64,000 nt of DNA from Caprimulgus europaeus (taxonomy: Eukaryota > Chordata > Aves > Caprimulgiformes > Caprimulgidae). Below the pieces are notes generated by a model that worked only from the letters and a program-made list of their open reading frames with translations, did no database searches and had not been told where the DNA came from. A program made the position numbers and the translations under genes. The stretch covers positions 18,444,816-18,508,815 of the forward strand of contig OU015539.1 of assembly GCA_907165065.1 (NCBI GenBank), in the 5' to 3' direction. Below, piece by piece: positions 47,437 through 59,540 of this stretch. Position 1 is the first letter of the stretch. The number at the start of each line of letters is the position of its first letter.

Positions 47437-47878
47437 TAGAATCACAGAATCATCCAACGCTGTGAGTGGAAGGGACCCACCAGGATCATCAGTCCAACTC
47501 CTGTCCCTGCACAGGACAGTCCCAACATTCACACCATGTCCCTGAGGGCCTTGGCCAAATGCTGCTGGAATCTTGTCAGCCTTGGGGCCATCAGCACCTC
47601 CCTGGGGAGCCTGTGCCAGTGCTCCACCACCCTCTGCCTCAAGAACCTTTTCCTCATGGCCAACCTCACCCTCCCCTGCCACATCTTCCTGCCATGGCCT
47701 CTGCTCCTGGCGTTGGTGGCCAGAGAGAAGAGCTCAGCGCCTGCCCCTGCTCTTCCCCTGGGGAGGAAGTTCCAGACCCCCAGGAGATCTCCTCTCAGTC
47801 TCCTCTTCTCCAGGCTGAACAAACCCAGTGACTTCAGCCTCTCCTCACACCCTTCCCCTCTAAACCCTTCCCCAGTTT
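47437..47878 (-). mobile_element. CR1 LINE fragment, CACAGGACAGTCCCAAC subtype
   Basis: Starts AATCACAGAATCATCCAACG and is nearly identical to 36098-36405 over their shared length, then extends farther into the replicase end ([12 protein letters not shown] on the minus strand). Confidence 0.9.
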
Positions 47879-48099
47879 GGTGGATCTGGTTGAGCTGGTT
47901 GTCACGGCATGCACTGAGGGCTACTTGTCTGCATATGGAGGTGCACAGATGCCATCAGAGCCTGTCCCTCTGGACACACTGGTAGTGTTGCCTCTCACAT
48001 ATCTCCATTTTGTCTGCTGTGTGTTACTGCAGGTCACGTACCCAGCACGAATGGTTGCATGCACACACCATTTATTCCCAGCCCAGGAGGTGGGCTGCA

Positions 48100-48505
48100 A
48101 TCTTAATCTCCCCTCTTCCAGTTTAAAGCCATTTCCCCTTGTTCTGTCGTTAACTGCCCTTATAGAAGTCCCTCCCCAGCCTTCCTGGAGCCCCTTCAGG
48201 TACTGGGAGGCCACTGGAAGGTCTCCCTGGAGCCTTCTCTTCTCCAGGCTGAACAGCCCCAACTCTCTCAGCCTGTCCTCACAGCAGAGCTGCTCCAGCC
48301 CTGGCATCATCCTCGTGGCTTCCTCTGGACTGGCTCCAGTGGCTCCATGTCCTTGTGCTGTTGGTGGCCCCAGCACTGGAGGCAGCACTGCAGGGGGGGT
48401 CTCAGGAGAGCGGAGCAGAGGGGCAGAATCCCCTCCCTGGCCCTGCTGCCCACGCTGCTCTGGGTGCAGCCCAGGACATGGTTGGTGTGTTTTGTTGTGC
48501 TCTCA
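48100..48505 (-). mobile_element. CR1 LINE fragment lacking its 3' end
   Basis: Begins inside the element (CTTAATCTCCCCTCTTCCAG), lacks the usual 3' tail, and runs to the GGTGCAGCCCAGGACATGG block. It is similar to 5208-5740 and 31749-32280 but reaches farther upstream. Confidence 0.85.
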
Positions 48506-48549
48506 GACAGAATTACTCTGTCCTTGAAGTTTGTGTCCTGATGCCTCTA

Positions 48550-49122
48550 TATCATGGTTTAACCCCAGCTGGCAACTAAGCACCACGCAGCCGCTTCCTC
48601 ACTTTCTCCCCAAGGGTGGGGGAGAGAATGGGAAGAGTGAAAGTGAGAAAACTGGTGGGTTGAGATAAAGACAGTTCAACAGGTAAAGCTGCATGTGCAA
48701 GCAAAGCCAAACAAGGAGTTAATTCACTGCTCCCCATGGGCAGGCAGGTGCTCAGCCATCTCCAGGACAGCAGGGCTCCATCACGGTGACTGGGGAAGAC
48801 AAACGCCATCACTCTGAACGTCCCCCCTTTCCTTCTTCTTCCCCCAGCGTTATCTGCTGAGCATGATGCCATACAGTCTGGACTGTCCCTTTGGTCAGTT
48901 GGGGTCAGCTGTCCCAGCTGTGTCCCCTCCCAACCTCTGCACACCCAGCCTCCTCCCTGGTGAGGAGCAGGAAAGACCCTGACTCTGTGTGAGCCCTGCT
49001 CAGCTATAACTACAACATCAGTGAGTTTTCAACATTCTTCTCATCTGAAACCCAACACACAGTTTTGTACCAGCCACCCTGTGACTGATTAAATTAACTC
49101 TATCCCAGCTAGAACCAGGCCA
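48550..49122 (+). mobile_element. Solo LTR, 573 bp, avian ERVL-type
   Basis: Starts TATCATGGTTTAACCCCAGC and ends CTAGAACCAGGCCA. The 5-bp flanks CTCTA (48545-48549) and CTCTG (49123-49127) are a duplication with one mismatch. It is homologous, in the opposite direction, to 23446-24014. The second base of the usual TG end has mutated to A. Confidence 0.87.
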
Positions 49123-50391
49123 CTCTGGTGGTCCCTGGGATGCTTCACCCCACGGGTGCCCCTGAGGTCTCGGTTGTGTGGCCTTGCTTTGCTGAGGGGA
49201 GCTAAACCTGCTCTGAAAGCTGGCAGGAGAAGGGACTGTTTTCCCTAGGACCTAGGTCACTGGAGGGGACAGCCCTCCCTCCTCCCCATGGTTTTGTTTC
49301 TGGTCCAACTGAAGTCAGTACCTATTTCTTCAAAACCTGGTGCTTCTTTTTGCAGCTCTTTCTTGCTGACCTTGGCAATCTTCATGCATGGCCATGCCTT
49401 TCAGATGTGTAATGCAGCATGTCTGCTTGCCCTGGAGGTTGCTGGTTCCTGCCACTGCCAATCCATATGGGGCTATTCAAGTGTAAGAGAGTCCAAGATC
49501 TGACCCCTAGCCTACAAACATTTCTGTTTCCAAGTGAACTTTCCAAGTATTTCTTCTGATTCGGGGGTGACAGATGGTCTGCCCCCATGCTCTGACTCCC
49601 CAGACATCTAAGGAAACATTAGGAGGTAGATGAGGTTCAGAATTCACCCTTGTAAACTGGCTGAGTCAGCATCAGTGCAATAGAACCACATTCCAGCTCA
49701 GCTGGCAAGGTCTCTCCCTCAGGGCTGGACCGCAGTGGCTGCCAAAGGAAAACAGAAGGGCTTGAAGGGCTCCAACAACACTGGCAGACTTCAGAGCAAG
49801 GGCATGGGCAGATCAGGGGTGTCCTGACTTCACCTTTTGCCAGCCAACCTCTTCCCTCTTTGCTCTTCACCAATGTGGATTTAGCAGCAGTAGCTGGCAG
49901 CAAATGCGCAGCCTGTGGAAGGTCAGAGGCTCCGTCCTGCCCAGGACCTCACGCCTGCAGAGATGTCTCAGGCTCCACCCTTTGCCGCTGGCACCGCTGC
50001 CCTGAGCACCCCGGGACAGTTATCGACTCCCCTCCTCATCTGGGCAGTTTCATCCACGGCAACAGCCACAGTAACAGTCAACTTTGGACAGCTTGGGTCC
50101 CAGCATTAGCTGCTGGGGTTGTGAGGGACAACTGACTGCTAGAAACCTCTGCCTAAACAGAGAAGTACCCCATGGGGGAATGATTCGCAGAGCAACAGGC
50201 AGGTTTTGTCACTGCAAACTGTTCTGTACTCACACAGGAGATCGAGGTGGCAGGTGAGCTCCCTGTGCCCTAGAAAACAACCTGGACCTCCAAACCTGCA
50301 TCAAACTCTCATTTTGTAACTTCTAGAGACAATGGCAAAATTTCTCCTCTCCCCTTTAAATGCAGTCACTTGCTGGGAAAATGTCTTCCAC
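49123..50391. other. Unannotated 1.3 kb
   Basis: No gene or repeat recognised between the LTR and the next CR1. Confidence 0.5.
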
Positions 50392-50876
50392 TCCCAGAAG
50401 GACCTGGAGGTGCTGGAGCGTGTCCAGAGAAGGCACCAGAGCTGGGGAAGGGTCTGGAGCACAAGTGTGCTGAGTTCCCGGCTGAGGGACCTGGGGGTGC
50501 TGAGCCTGGAGAAAAGGAGGCTGAGGGGAGACCTTCTGGCTCTGTCCAAGTCCCTGACAGGAGGGTGCAGAGAGGTGGGGGTGGGTCTGTTCAACCAAGG
50601 ACCAAGGGACAGGACAAGAGGAAATGGGCTCCAGTTGTGCCCAGGGCAGCTGAGATGGGATGTGAGGAAGAATTTCTTTGCTGAAAGGGTTCTGAGGCAT
50701 TGGAAGGGGTTGCCCAGGGCAGTGGTGGAGTCCCCATCCCTGGAGGGATTGAAGAGTCGTGTAGACACAGTGCTGAGGGACATGGGTCAGTGGGGACTGG
50801 GCAGTGTTGGGTTCATGGTTGGACTCGATGATCTTGAAGGGCTTTTCCAAACACCGTGATTCTGGGATTCTGTAAA
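50392..50876 (+). mobile_element. CR1 LINE fragment (AACCATGAACCCAACACTG subtype)
   Basis: A plus-strand frame of 175 residues keeps [22 protein letters not shown] and [13 protein letters not shown], the C-terminal end of CR1 ORF2. It ends GATTCTGGGATTCTGTAAAT. The relatively open frame suggests a young subfamily, although the copy is dead by truncation. Confidence 0.92.
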
Positions 50877-51392
50877 TAAAACCTTAGCTGCTGTTCATAG
50901 AGATGAAAAATCACCCAGCAAATTCACTTCCTACACTTGGGTTTGCAGGCTGGGTGTCCCTCTGGGTCCATCTGGGAATGACACCTTGCTGCAGGAGCCA
51001 CTGGTGGCATTGCCAGCCCTGCAGCCGAGTGGATCTCCGCTCTCCCCTTCCTCTGCGCGGTGTCGGCTCGTACAGCTCCAGCTGCAAACACATCCTGGGT
51101 GTGTGCAGAGACAGGGTCCAGCTGCCACCGTTAGGAGTGCTGGGGCAGGACAAGGGAGCGTGAGGTCTGCTCAGACCTCAGCCAGACCAGGAGCAGGGAA
51201 GTCTCTGCTCAGAGAGAGATAAATGCGGCTGAAAGATTTTGGAGACTGTGAGATGGAAATGAGAGGCAGAAGAGGAAAAGTGCCCAGCCTTAGGTAAGAG
51301 TGGTGGCTTGGAAACTGCTGTGAGAGAAGAGATCTCCAGGAGGATGAGCTGAGTTTTGCTTTCCTGGGGTGGGGAAGAGTCAGAGGAGATTT

Positions 51393-51532
51393 CATAGACT
51401 CAGATCCCAGACTGGTTTAGGTTGGAAGGGACCTTAAAGCTCATCCAGTCCCAACCCCACTGCCAGCAGCAGGGACACCTTCCACTAGACCAGGTTGCTC
51501 AGAGCCTCATCCAGCCTGGCCTTGAAATTACT
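51393..51532 (-). mobile_element. CR1 3' terminal fragment
   Basis: Only the last 140 bases of the GGAGCAGCCAC subtype remain (CAGGTTGCTCAGAGCCTCAT and the 3' end). Confidence 0.85.
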
Positions 51533-52299
51533 CAGGTGAGCTCTTTTGAAGGCAGCTGTGCTAACCACTGTGCCACCAATGCAATGGAGTTTCTGTCCAA
51601 CAAAAGCCTGGACAGGCAGTGGTGGCATGGCTGCAGACCAAAAGGGAAGGGCAAGGCAGGAGAGGGTGCTGCTGGTTTGCTGGCATCTCCCCGCTCCTCT
51701 GTCACATTTGCTGACACAGGGCCATCCAAAGCTGACAGACCTGTTCCCATCAAGTGCAGATGATTCTGCATAAAGTGGTCAGCAGAGATATCTGAGTGAG
51801 ACATTCCAGGAGGGGCAGGTGGGGTGGTACCATCCCTTGTGGGGTGTGACCCCAAGGACGCATTTCTCCTGATGCACACCCCAATATGAGACTGGCTTCA
51901 CCCCAGAGCCATCCCATAAAATCTGCTTATGGCCCAGGCAGCACGGGGCAGCCGTGGCCCTGTGAGTCTCCTGGGGTGTTGGGTCACTACCAGCTGGCTG
52001 CTGGGTCACAGGCTGGGGGGCAGTATGTCCCCTGGGCACCCCTCTCTCTCCACCTTGCTCCTGCCACTGACTGCAGAGGCCTTGCTGCAGGAAGCAAGTC
52101 ACCGCCCGGGCATGGAGGCAGCAAGAGGCAGGATGGCGGGTGGACAAGGACAGGCTCTGGGTTCCTTGGTGCTGCCACTTCCCGCTGGGCTCAAAGCTCC
52201 CTCAGGCTGAGGCAGCTCCCCAGCCTCGCAGGCAGAGGAAGAGGAGGAGGCCACACTGCTGAGGCTCTGCAGGGTGTCCCGCAGGAGAAGCCTGGAGGG
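51533..52299. other. Unannotated 0.8 kb
   Basis: No recognised gene or repeat. GC-moderate sequence with no supported reading frame. Confidence 0.45.
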
Positions 52300-52424
52300 G
52301 TGGACAGAACAATTTCATCATTAAAATAAGATAAAACTTAAAATAATAATGATATTAAAATAACAATAATAATAGTAAAATATGCAAATGGGTGATACCC
52401 AGTGCCATTGCTCACCACCACCTT
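52300..52424 (+). mobile_element. LTR fragment, AT-block family
   Basis: The run from ATAAGATAAAACTTAAAATA to GTGATACCCAGTGCCATTGC matches 42285-42395. Only this part of the LTR is recognisable, and a CR1 fragment follows directly. Confidence 0.7.
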
Positions 52425-52548
52425 CCAGGGACTTGGACAGAGCCAGAAGGTCTCCCCTCAGCCTCCTTCTCTCCAGGCTCAGCACCCCCAGTTCCCTCAG
52501 CCGGGAACTCAGCACACTTGTGCTCCAGACCCTTCCCCAGCTCCGGTG
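52425..52548 (-). mobile_element. CR1 internal fragment
   Basis: A 120-base internal CR1 piece (CAGGGACTTGGACAGAGCC to CCTTCCCCAGCTCCGG) with neither 3' end nor tail. Confidence 0.85.
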
Positions 52549-54497
52549 CCTGTGCTCTCATGGAAAATTATTCCCCATTTGTAATCTCTGTGAGATTTGA
52601 ACTTTAGTCCCTGCTCACAGACTAGGGAGGACAGGATGGGTGGGGAAGCTCCTTTAGCAAGAGGAGAAAACAGTTTCCTGGCCTCTTCTTGCCAGGGCTG
52701 CTGGGTTCTGGACTCTGGCCCTGGCTCCATCACGGCTTTGCAGTGTGACCCCACGCAAGGTTGGGTGCTCCAGTTGCAGCACCCAAAGCAAATGACAAAG
52801 TCACCAAGGCTTGTGGAGCCACGGGTGCAGCAAGAGTGGTGGGAGATTCCCTGTGGTCCCAGAGGGCTTGGGAACTCTTCTCGGAGTCTTTTCTCCCAGG
52901 TCTTTGTTGAAAATCTGAGTTGATTAGATGTTGACAAAAGCAAACATGGTTTGAAGTGGGTCCCCTTTCCTCATCAGTCTCCTTCTAATGAATTATCTTG
53001 GCATCTGTGTTGTTATAATGGTATTAGCTCACCCATTTCTGTAGCACTTCAGAGGAGAAGCCAGGTGGTACTGAGCTTTATCTGTAATGAAAAAAACAGG
53101 CTGAAGAAAAAAAACCAACTTCATTTCTGTATTCAAAAAGAGAAGAGATTTCAGGCCTCTTTTTATCAACCTATTAAAGCCTTCTCCATGCCCCGAAGGA
53201 GCACAGCCCCTTTGTTAACAGGGGAGAGCAAAGGATCTGCAGAAGGCTCTGGAAATGCACCATCAGATTTGGCTTTGGTTTGGGGGGTTTTTCGGTGGGG
53301 AGAGGACCTCTCAGGAAGAGGATGGAGTCATTCGAGGATGATGCACCTTTTCTGGCCTGTTGTGCTCCAGCCCAGGTGAAGCTGTGCCCTGTGCCAGCCG
53401 CCTGCCCGGGGAGGGAGCACAAAGCTCTGCTGAGCTCACAACTGCAGCACGAGATGGGAAAAATTCTCACACAGCCGTTGGCTTTTGCTACCAGTCCCGA
53501 GTGCCGAGATGCAGCTCTTCCACTGGTGCTTGCTCCAGAGCTACCAGCTCCCCAGAGGCTAAAATCTGGATTTGGAAAAACAAACCTGAGGCTTGTGGGG
53601 GTTTTGATGGGAGGACTGGGAAATTGGCTGCTTGTGGAAATGAATCATATCAGCATGACACACTCAAAAGCTGTTGGCCACATGACCAACTTGAACCCCA
53701 CGTCCTCCTTGGAGGCTGGTGACTGAGCTGGGGAGAATTAAAAGTCAAGAGTCCATTGACTGACATCACCATTAATTCAACTGCTGTCTGAGATAAGGAA
53801 CAGTTATGGTCTTGGCCCAAGGCAGGAGTGAATGATGCATGTTTCCAGACGCATGCCTCCACGAGTGTCACCACTCCTCAGCAAAAATAATAGCAGAAAA
53901 AGAAAATACTCTTAAAATAATTGAAGTAATTAAAAAACAAAACAAAACAAACAGACAAAAACCTCAAAATCAAACCAATTTAGCAATGATGAATGTGGTG
54001 TCCTGGCAGCATCCCTTTGAAATCCAGTAAAGGCTTTAAAAAGGCTGCTCTGACAGGAGCCACAGCTCTGGACAGGGAGATGGACCCACCCAGGGGTGAA
54101 GGCTGCCTGGCTGCAGGATGCCATTTGCTGCAAGTCCTCCAGAGCCGAGGCTGTGATCCCTACCAAGCCTCCCAGGGGTCCCAGGTCCCACGGATCCTGG
54201 GTCATGGTGCAGATCTTTGGTTTGCTCTGGTTTTTAAAGGAAAAAGAAGTCACTGCATCGGGAGGAGAGCACACGAGGGGGAGGTGAGCAGTTCTCTGCG
54301 TCTTTCTCTCTAGGGTGAGACATTCCCAGGCACTGCCTGGTTTCAGATTTGCTGACATCAGGCTGTTGGTAGATTATTGATGATCTGAGGGTCAGGGAGA
54401 GGCAATTATTATCTGTGCAGCATGCCCAGTAAAAGTGTTGATACCTCTAATCAGCATAATAAAAGGGAATATGAGTAATAAAATGAATCCTTTGACT
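52549..54497. other. Unannotated 1.9 kb
   Basis: No gene recognised. An A/C-rich simple run lies at 53930-53970. Confidence 0.5.
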
Positions 54498-55105
54498 CAT
54501 AGAATCATTTGGTTGGAAAAGACCTTTGAGATCATTGAGTCCAACCGTACCTGCCCACTGCTGAACCAGATCTCTGAGCACCTCGTCTGCCCGGCTTTGA
54601 AATCCCTGGGGACTCAGCACCCCCAGTTCCCTCAGCCGGGAACTCAGCACACTTGTGCTCCAGACCCTTCCCCAGCTCCGGTCCCTTCTCTGGACACGCT
54701 CCAGCACCTCCAGGGCCTTCTTGGAGTCAGGGGCCCAACACTGAACCCAGCACTCGATCTGTGGCCTCACCAGTGCCCAGTGCAGGGGGAAGAGAACTTC
54801 CCTGCTCCTACTGGCCACACTGGTGCTGACCCAGGCCAGGATGCCCTTGGCCTTCTTGGCCACCTGGGCACTTTGCTGACTCCTGTTCAGCTGCTGGTGA
54901 CCAACACCCCCAGGTCCCTCTCTGCCCAGCAGCTCTCCCCCCACTCCTCCCCAAGCCTGTCTCGCTGCCGGGGGTTGTTGAAGCCAAAATGCAGAACCCA
55001 ACACTTGGCCTTATTAAAACTCACCCAGTTGGTCCTGGCCCATGGATCCAGCCTGGCCAGATCCCCTGCAGAGCCTCCTGACCCTCCAGCAGATAAATTT
55101 TGTTA
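54498..55105 (-). mobile_element. CR1 LINE fragment with internal deletion
   Basis: The first 115 bases are a CR1 3' end (ATAGAATCATTTGGTTGG). At about 54612 the sequence jumps to ACTCAGCACCCCCAGTTCCC, which in full copies lies several hundred bases farther upstream. The rest matches 26465-26950. Confidence 0.88.
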
Positions 55106-56419
55106 GACTGATTGTGTTTTTTCACTTTAAGTGATGATATAAAGGTGATTTCTTGATCCACAACAGTGAGTGAGCTTTATACAATTCTGATTTGGGCAAT
55201 AAAGTGTCAGTGTGCTCCTCCCTGCCCAGCCTGAATCAACAAATAAATGAGTTTACCTCTTTAATTACAGGTAAGTCACTGGCTGGTTAGCAGCAGAAAG
55301 TGCTCTGTGGTTTCTCCTGCTTCTAATGCTTTAACACTGTAACGTAAGTGCCCACATACAGACCAGAGCTGAGAGGGGAAAATGAACAGCCGAGTCCCTG
55401 GCCCTGCAGAGAAACAGGCTTGCACAAAATCCCCACCTGCACTTGCCCCCTGGGCAGCCGTGGGCAGGACCCCCCTGCACACACTGGCCTGCAGACCCGC
55501 TTCATCCCCGCTGCGTGGGCACCGGCCGCTCACCCTGAAGCCTAATGGTGATCACAAACCTGGCAATTATTCAATTAATCGTTTAAAAACAAACAAATGC
55601 CTTTGAACTCAGTGTCACAATAGTTCCTCCCCTGATATCACCGTCACTCTGGTTCTGATCTGCAGAACACTGGCGTTACAGTTGCTCACTGCAGATGTGC
55701 TCTGGTTTGTTTCAGTAGTGCCACCGCTTTGCAGAAATACTTTCTATGTGTTGAAAAGTTTTTCAGCCAGTCTGACAACAGCAGTAATTATTTTAGGACA
55801 AATCAAGCAAGTCAGACAACAAATCGATTAAGTCAAAGCAAAAAATAAATAGTGATCCATGTTTTATGACAAAGGATGCTAAGAGAACACAGATGGGTAG
55901 GGTACAACAGAATATAGGCAATGGGGAATAGCACGAACTCTGCAAGGTAGTTTTAAAGTTTTATGGCAAATTCATTGTTATACCAATAAACTTTTTAAGG
56001 ATTCTACTTCCTAACTGTGATGTGTGTGATCTTTCTGTTGAGACAATGGGTGTTTCTGTGCTCTGAGCACTCACATACAGATTCCTTCATGCTTCCATCA
56101 GTTTGGAACACCTACAGACCCCGTCCCAAGAGCCCATCTCAAGCCATGAACAGAACTGAGGGACACCCCAGGACTAAGACAAGCCCTATCTCTTCACCAC
56201 TGGAAGGGAGGCCGGAACAATGCTACCTGCTAATGAATCTGGGAGTGTTACCAAGTTCTTTAATTACCAACCTGAGTCTGTTGTCCTGGTGTGAGCTGGG
56301 CTGAGCTGGTTCTGTTCAGCAGCCAGAGCAGCGCTGGGGGTTGGGTTCAGGTGGGATTTGTCAGGAGGGACATTTGTTATCATTTGTTAATGGTAAGTTG
56401 GTTGCAGAAAGCTACGGTG
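55106..56419. other. Unannotated 1.3 kb
   Basis: No gene or transposon recognised. Plus-strand AATAAA hexamers occur near 55198 and 55984 without other support. Confidence 0.45.
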
Positions 56420-56450
56420 ACGTCTGTGTGTGTGTGTGTGGTGTGTGTGT

Positions 56451-56486
<36 letters not shown>

Positions 56487-56697
56487 TGTGTGTGTGTGTG
56501 TGTGGTGTGTGTGTGTGTGTGTGTGTGGTGTGTGTGTGTGTGTGTGTGGTGTGTGTGTGGTGTGTGTGGTGTGTGTGTGGTGTGTGTGTGTGTGTGTGTG
56601 TGGTGTGTGTGGTGTGTGTGTGGTGTGTGTGTGTGTGTGTGGTGTGTGTGTGTGTGTGTGTGGTGTGTGTGTGGTGTGTGTGTGTGTGTGTGTGTGG

Positions 56698-56728
<31 letters not shown>

Positions 56729-56858
56729 TGTGTGTGTGTGGTGTGTGTGTGGTGTGTGTGTGGTGAGTGTGTGTGTGTGTGTGTGTGGTGTGTGTGTGTG
56801 TGTGTGTGTGGTGTGTGTGTGTGTGTGTGGTGTGTGTGTGTGTGTGTGTGTGGTGTGT

Positions 56859-56894
<36 letters not shown>

Positions 56895-57045
56895 TGTGTG
56901 TGTGTGTGTGTGTGGTGTGTGTGTGTGTGTGTGTGGTGTGTGTGTGTGTGTGTGTGGTGTGTGTGTCTGTGTCTGTGTCTGTGTGTGTCTGTGTCTGTGT
57001 GTGTGTGTGTGTGTGGTGTGTGTGTGTGTGTGGTCTGTGTGTGTG
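56420..57045. repeat. Interrupted (TG)n microsatellite, about 620 bp
   Basis: Almost pure TG dinucleotides broken every 8-30 bases by an extra G (TGGTG), with a short TGTGTC-type segment near 56965-57000. All six frames are open because of composition; none is a gene. Confidence 0.97.
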
Positions 57046-57261
57046 TGGTTGGACCTTTGCTTCCCGGAGAGGAGAGACCCTTCATCTTTGTCATCTGTTC
57101 CATGCTGCAAACTGCTTGGGGAGATTTTTGGTTTGCTGAAGCAGTCATAGAAGGGGGAAGGGGAGAGTGAGAAGTCATTTTTTGAAAGGAACATCATGCA
57201 AATCCCACCCCACTCCCCCCACAAGCACACACACTGTGCTGCTGAAGTTCTTAACCAGGAA

Positions 57262-57695
57262 ATGCTGAGGAAGGGTCTGGAGCACAAGTGTGCTGAGTTC
57301 CCGGCTGAGGGAACTGGGGGTGCTGAGCCTGGAGAAAAGGAGGCTGAGGGGAGACCTTCTGGCTCTGTCCAAGTCCCTTGGAGGAGGGTGCAGAGAGGTG
57401 GGGGTGGGTCTGTTCAACCAAGGACCAAGGGACAGGACAAGAGGAAATGGGCTCCAGTTGTGCCCAGGGCAGTTGAGATGGGATGTGAGGAAGAATTTCT
57501 TTGCTGAAAGGGTTCTCGGGCATTGGAAGGGGTTGCCCAGGGCTGTGGTGGAGTCCCCATCCCTGGAGGGATTGAAGAGTCGTGTAGACACAGTGCTGAG
57601 GGACATGGGTCAGTGGGGACTGGTCAGTGCTGGGTTCATGGTTGGACTCGATGAGCTTAAAGGGCTTTTCCAATCCAGGCCATTCTGGGATTGTG
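57262..57695 (+). mobile_element. CR1 LINE fragment (AACCATGAACCCAACACTG subtype)
   Basis: From GAGGAAGGGTCTGGAGCAC to CCATTCTGGGATTGTGTG. The replicase end blocks [19 protein letters not shown] and RDRTRGNG are open on the plus strand. Confidence 0.92.
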
Positions 57696-59025
57696 TGAAA
57701 ATGGGTGACGTGTAGGAGAGCTCCGAGTAGATCTTGTCTACTCTTTGCAGCACTAAGTTACAATATGTTGTTTCTCCCATCCTCAGTAGGAGGGAGAAAG
57801 TCTCTCCTACAACTAAAACTGTTTACACATCACAGGCACAATCTGTACCACCACCAGGCAGTCTCCACCACCTGAGTGCTTTGGTCCAAGCAATGTGCAG
57901 CACTGCAGGTATCTATGGACAGGTCCTAGTGCAAGTGAAATCCCTCACTGCTCCTTGCTGTCTTCTTAGAGGACATGCTCAGAGGCAGCACTGCAAGCAG
58001 ACAAGGGTAAGGCAGAGCCTGTGGTCTCGAGGGTTCATTTCAGGTATGGTTGGCAGGTAGCCTTTGTGTTTCAAAGCTCATTTGTTAGCTTTCTTCCCTT
58101 ATGAGCTGTCAGTGCAATAGGTGAATCCATGACCCTTCCCCTATGGGCTGCAGATCCCTGGAGATCCTGCTTGTAAGAGGTCCTGGAAAGTATTGTCAGG
58201 AGGCTGAGCTCACATCACCACAACCTTCCCATCCACTGGAAAAATATCCACCACTGGAAAAGGTTGGAGATGACTGATGTTCTTCAATGACACTAGTTTC
58301 TGGTTTAGAACAAATAAATGATGTTTGCATTTAAATGCTCCTGCTGCATCTCTTCCATTCCTGCTGCTGCTCCTCTTTGCTTTGAACAGAGTGAACCTTT
58401 CTCCTCAACGCTACCTAACAAAAGGTCGTGCAACAGGTGGGTACGACAGATGGGGGACAGCAAGGTCCATTAGGATTAGAACCATAAAGAGCCATGGTGG
58501 CAGACATCATGAGAAAAATCTGCATGAAAATTGGCTCTTTGCTTATGAAGAGTTCATTGCTTCCTGCTGTTCTCCCCCAAAAAAGCCATGTTGCTTTGAC
58601 ATCACAGTTAGTTGCTATGGAAATGCTGATGCTACCGAAGATAGGACTGAGCTGGAGGGCTATAAAAAGTCCTGGAGACCCAGCTGGGTCTGTAGGCATC
58701 TGGGAAAGGCCAGCACAGTGTTTAATTTCAGCAGTGGCACAGCAGCCCATTCGTGTGGCAGAATATGACACCAAAAGCAGATGAGGGGACATCACAATAC
58801 AACATGGCATCACAATGCCATGATGCTGGGGGGGCGAGGGCTAATTAGAATTAGGGGCAAAGTAGGCTACGTAAAGTGGTGATAAAGGACAAAGCTCCCC
58901 AAAAAGGAAATAAGTTTTAGAAAGGGGAAATGCTAGAAATCGATTTTTTCTGTTCCCCCAAAGATGTCATAGTCTTTAAAAACCTTGTGAGATATGGCTC
59001 CTAGCTAATTTTATATCTCAGTAAA
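57696..59025. other. Unannotated 1.3 kb
   Basis: No gene, RNA or transposon that I can support. Confidence 0.5.
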
Positions 59026-59540
59026 CATAGAATCATAGAATCATTCAGCTTGGAAAAGACAATCTTAAGGTGACCGAGTCCAACCAAAAACCTAACACTG
59101 CCAAGCCCACCACTGACCCATGCACCCAAGCGTCACCTCTGCACATCTTTCAAACACCTCCAAGGATGGTGACTCCACACCACCCTGGGCAGCCTGTGCC
59201 AATGTTTGACAGCCCTTTCAGTGAAGTTTTCCCTCAGATCCAATCTAAACCTCCCCTGGTGCAACTTAAGGCCATTTCCTCTCTTTCTATCACCTGTTAC
59301 TTGCTGGAACAGACCCACCCCCACCTCTCTCCACCCGCCTTGCAGGGACTTGGACAGAGCCACAAGGTCTCCCCTCAGCCTCATTTTCTCCAGGCTCAGC
59401 ACCCCCAGTTCCCTCAGCCGGGAACTCAGCACACTTGTGCTCCAGGCCCTTCCCCAGCTCCGTTCCCTTCTCTGGACACGCTCCAGCACCTCCAGGTCCT
59501 TCTTGGAGTCAGGAGCCCAACACTGAACCCACCACCTGAG
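59026..59540 (-). mobile_element. CR1 LINE fragment
   Basis: The 3' end has a doubled tail unit (CATAGAATCATAGAATCATT). The minus-strand frame keeps VLERVQRRERSW and a modified RKRGNG block. It is truncated near 59540. Confidence 0.9.

Noticed and set aside
53930-53970. A/C-rich run as a possible retroposed poly-A tail
   Set aside because: No processed gene or SINE body lies on either side, and it looks like simple sequence.
56291-57287. Very long open frames of Cys/Val or His/Thr repeats on both strands
   Set aside because: They come from the TG dinucleotide repeat, which has no stop codon in any frame.
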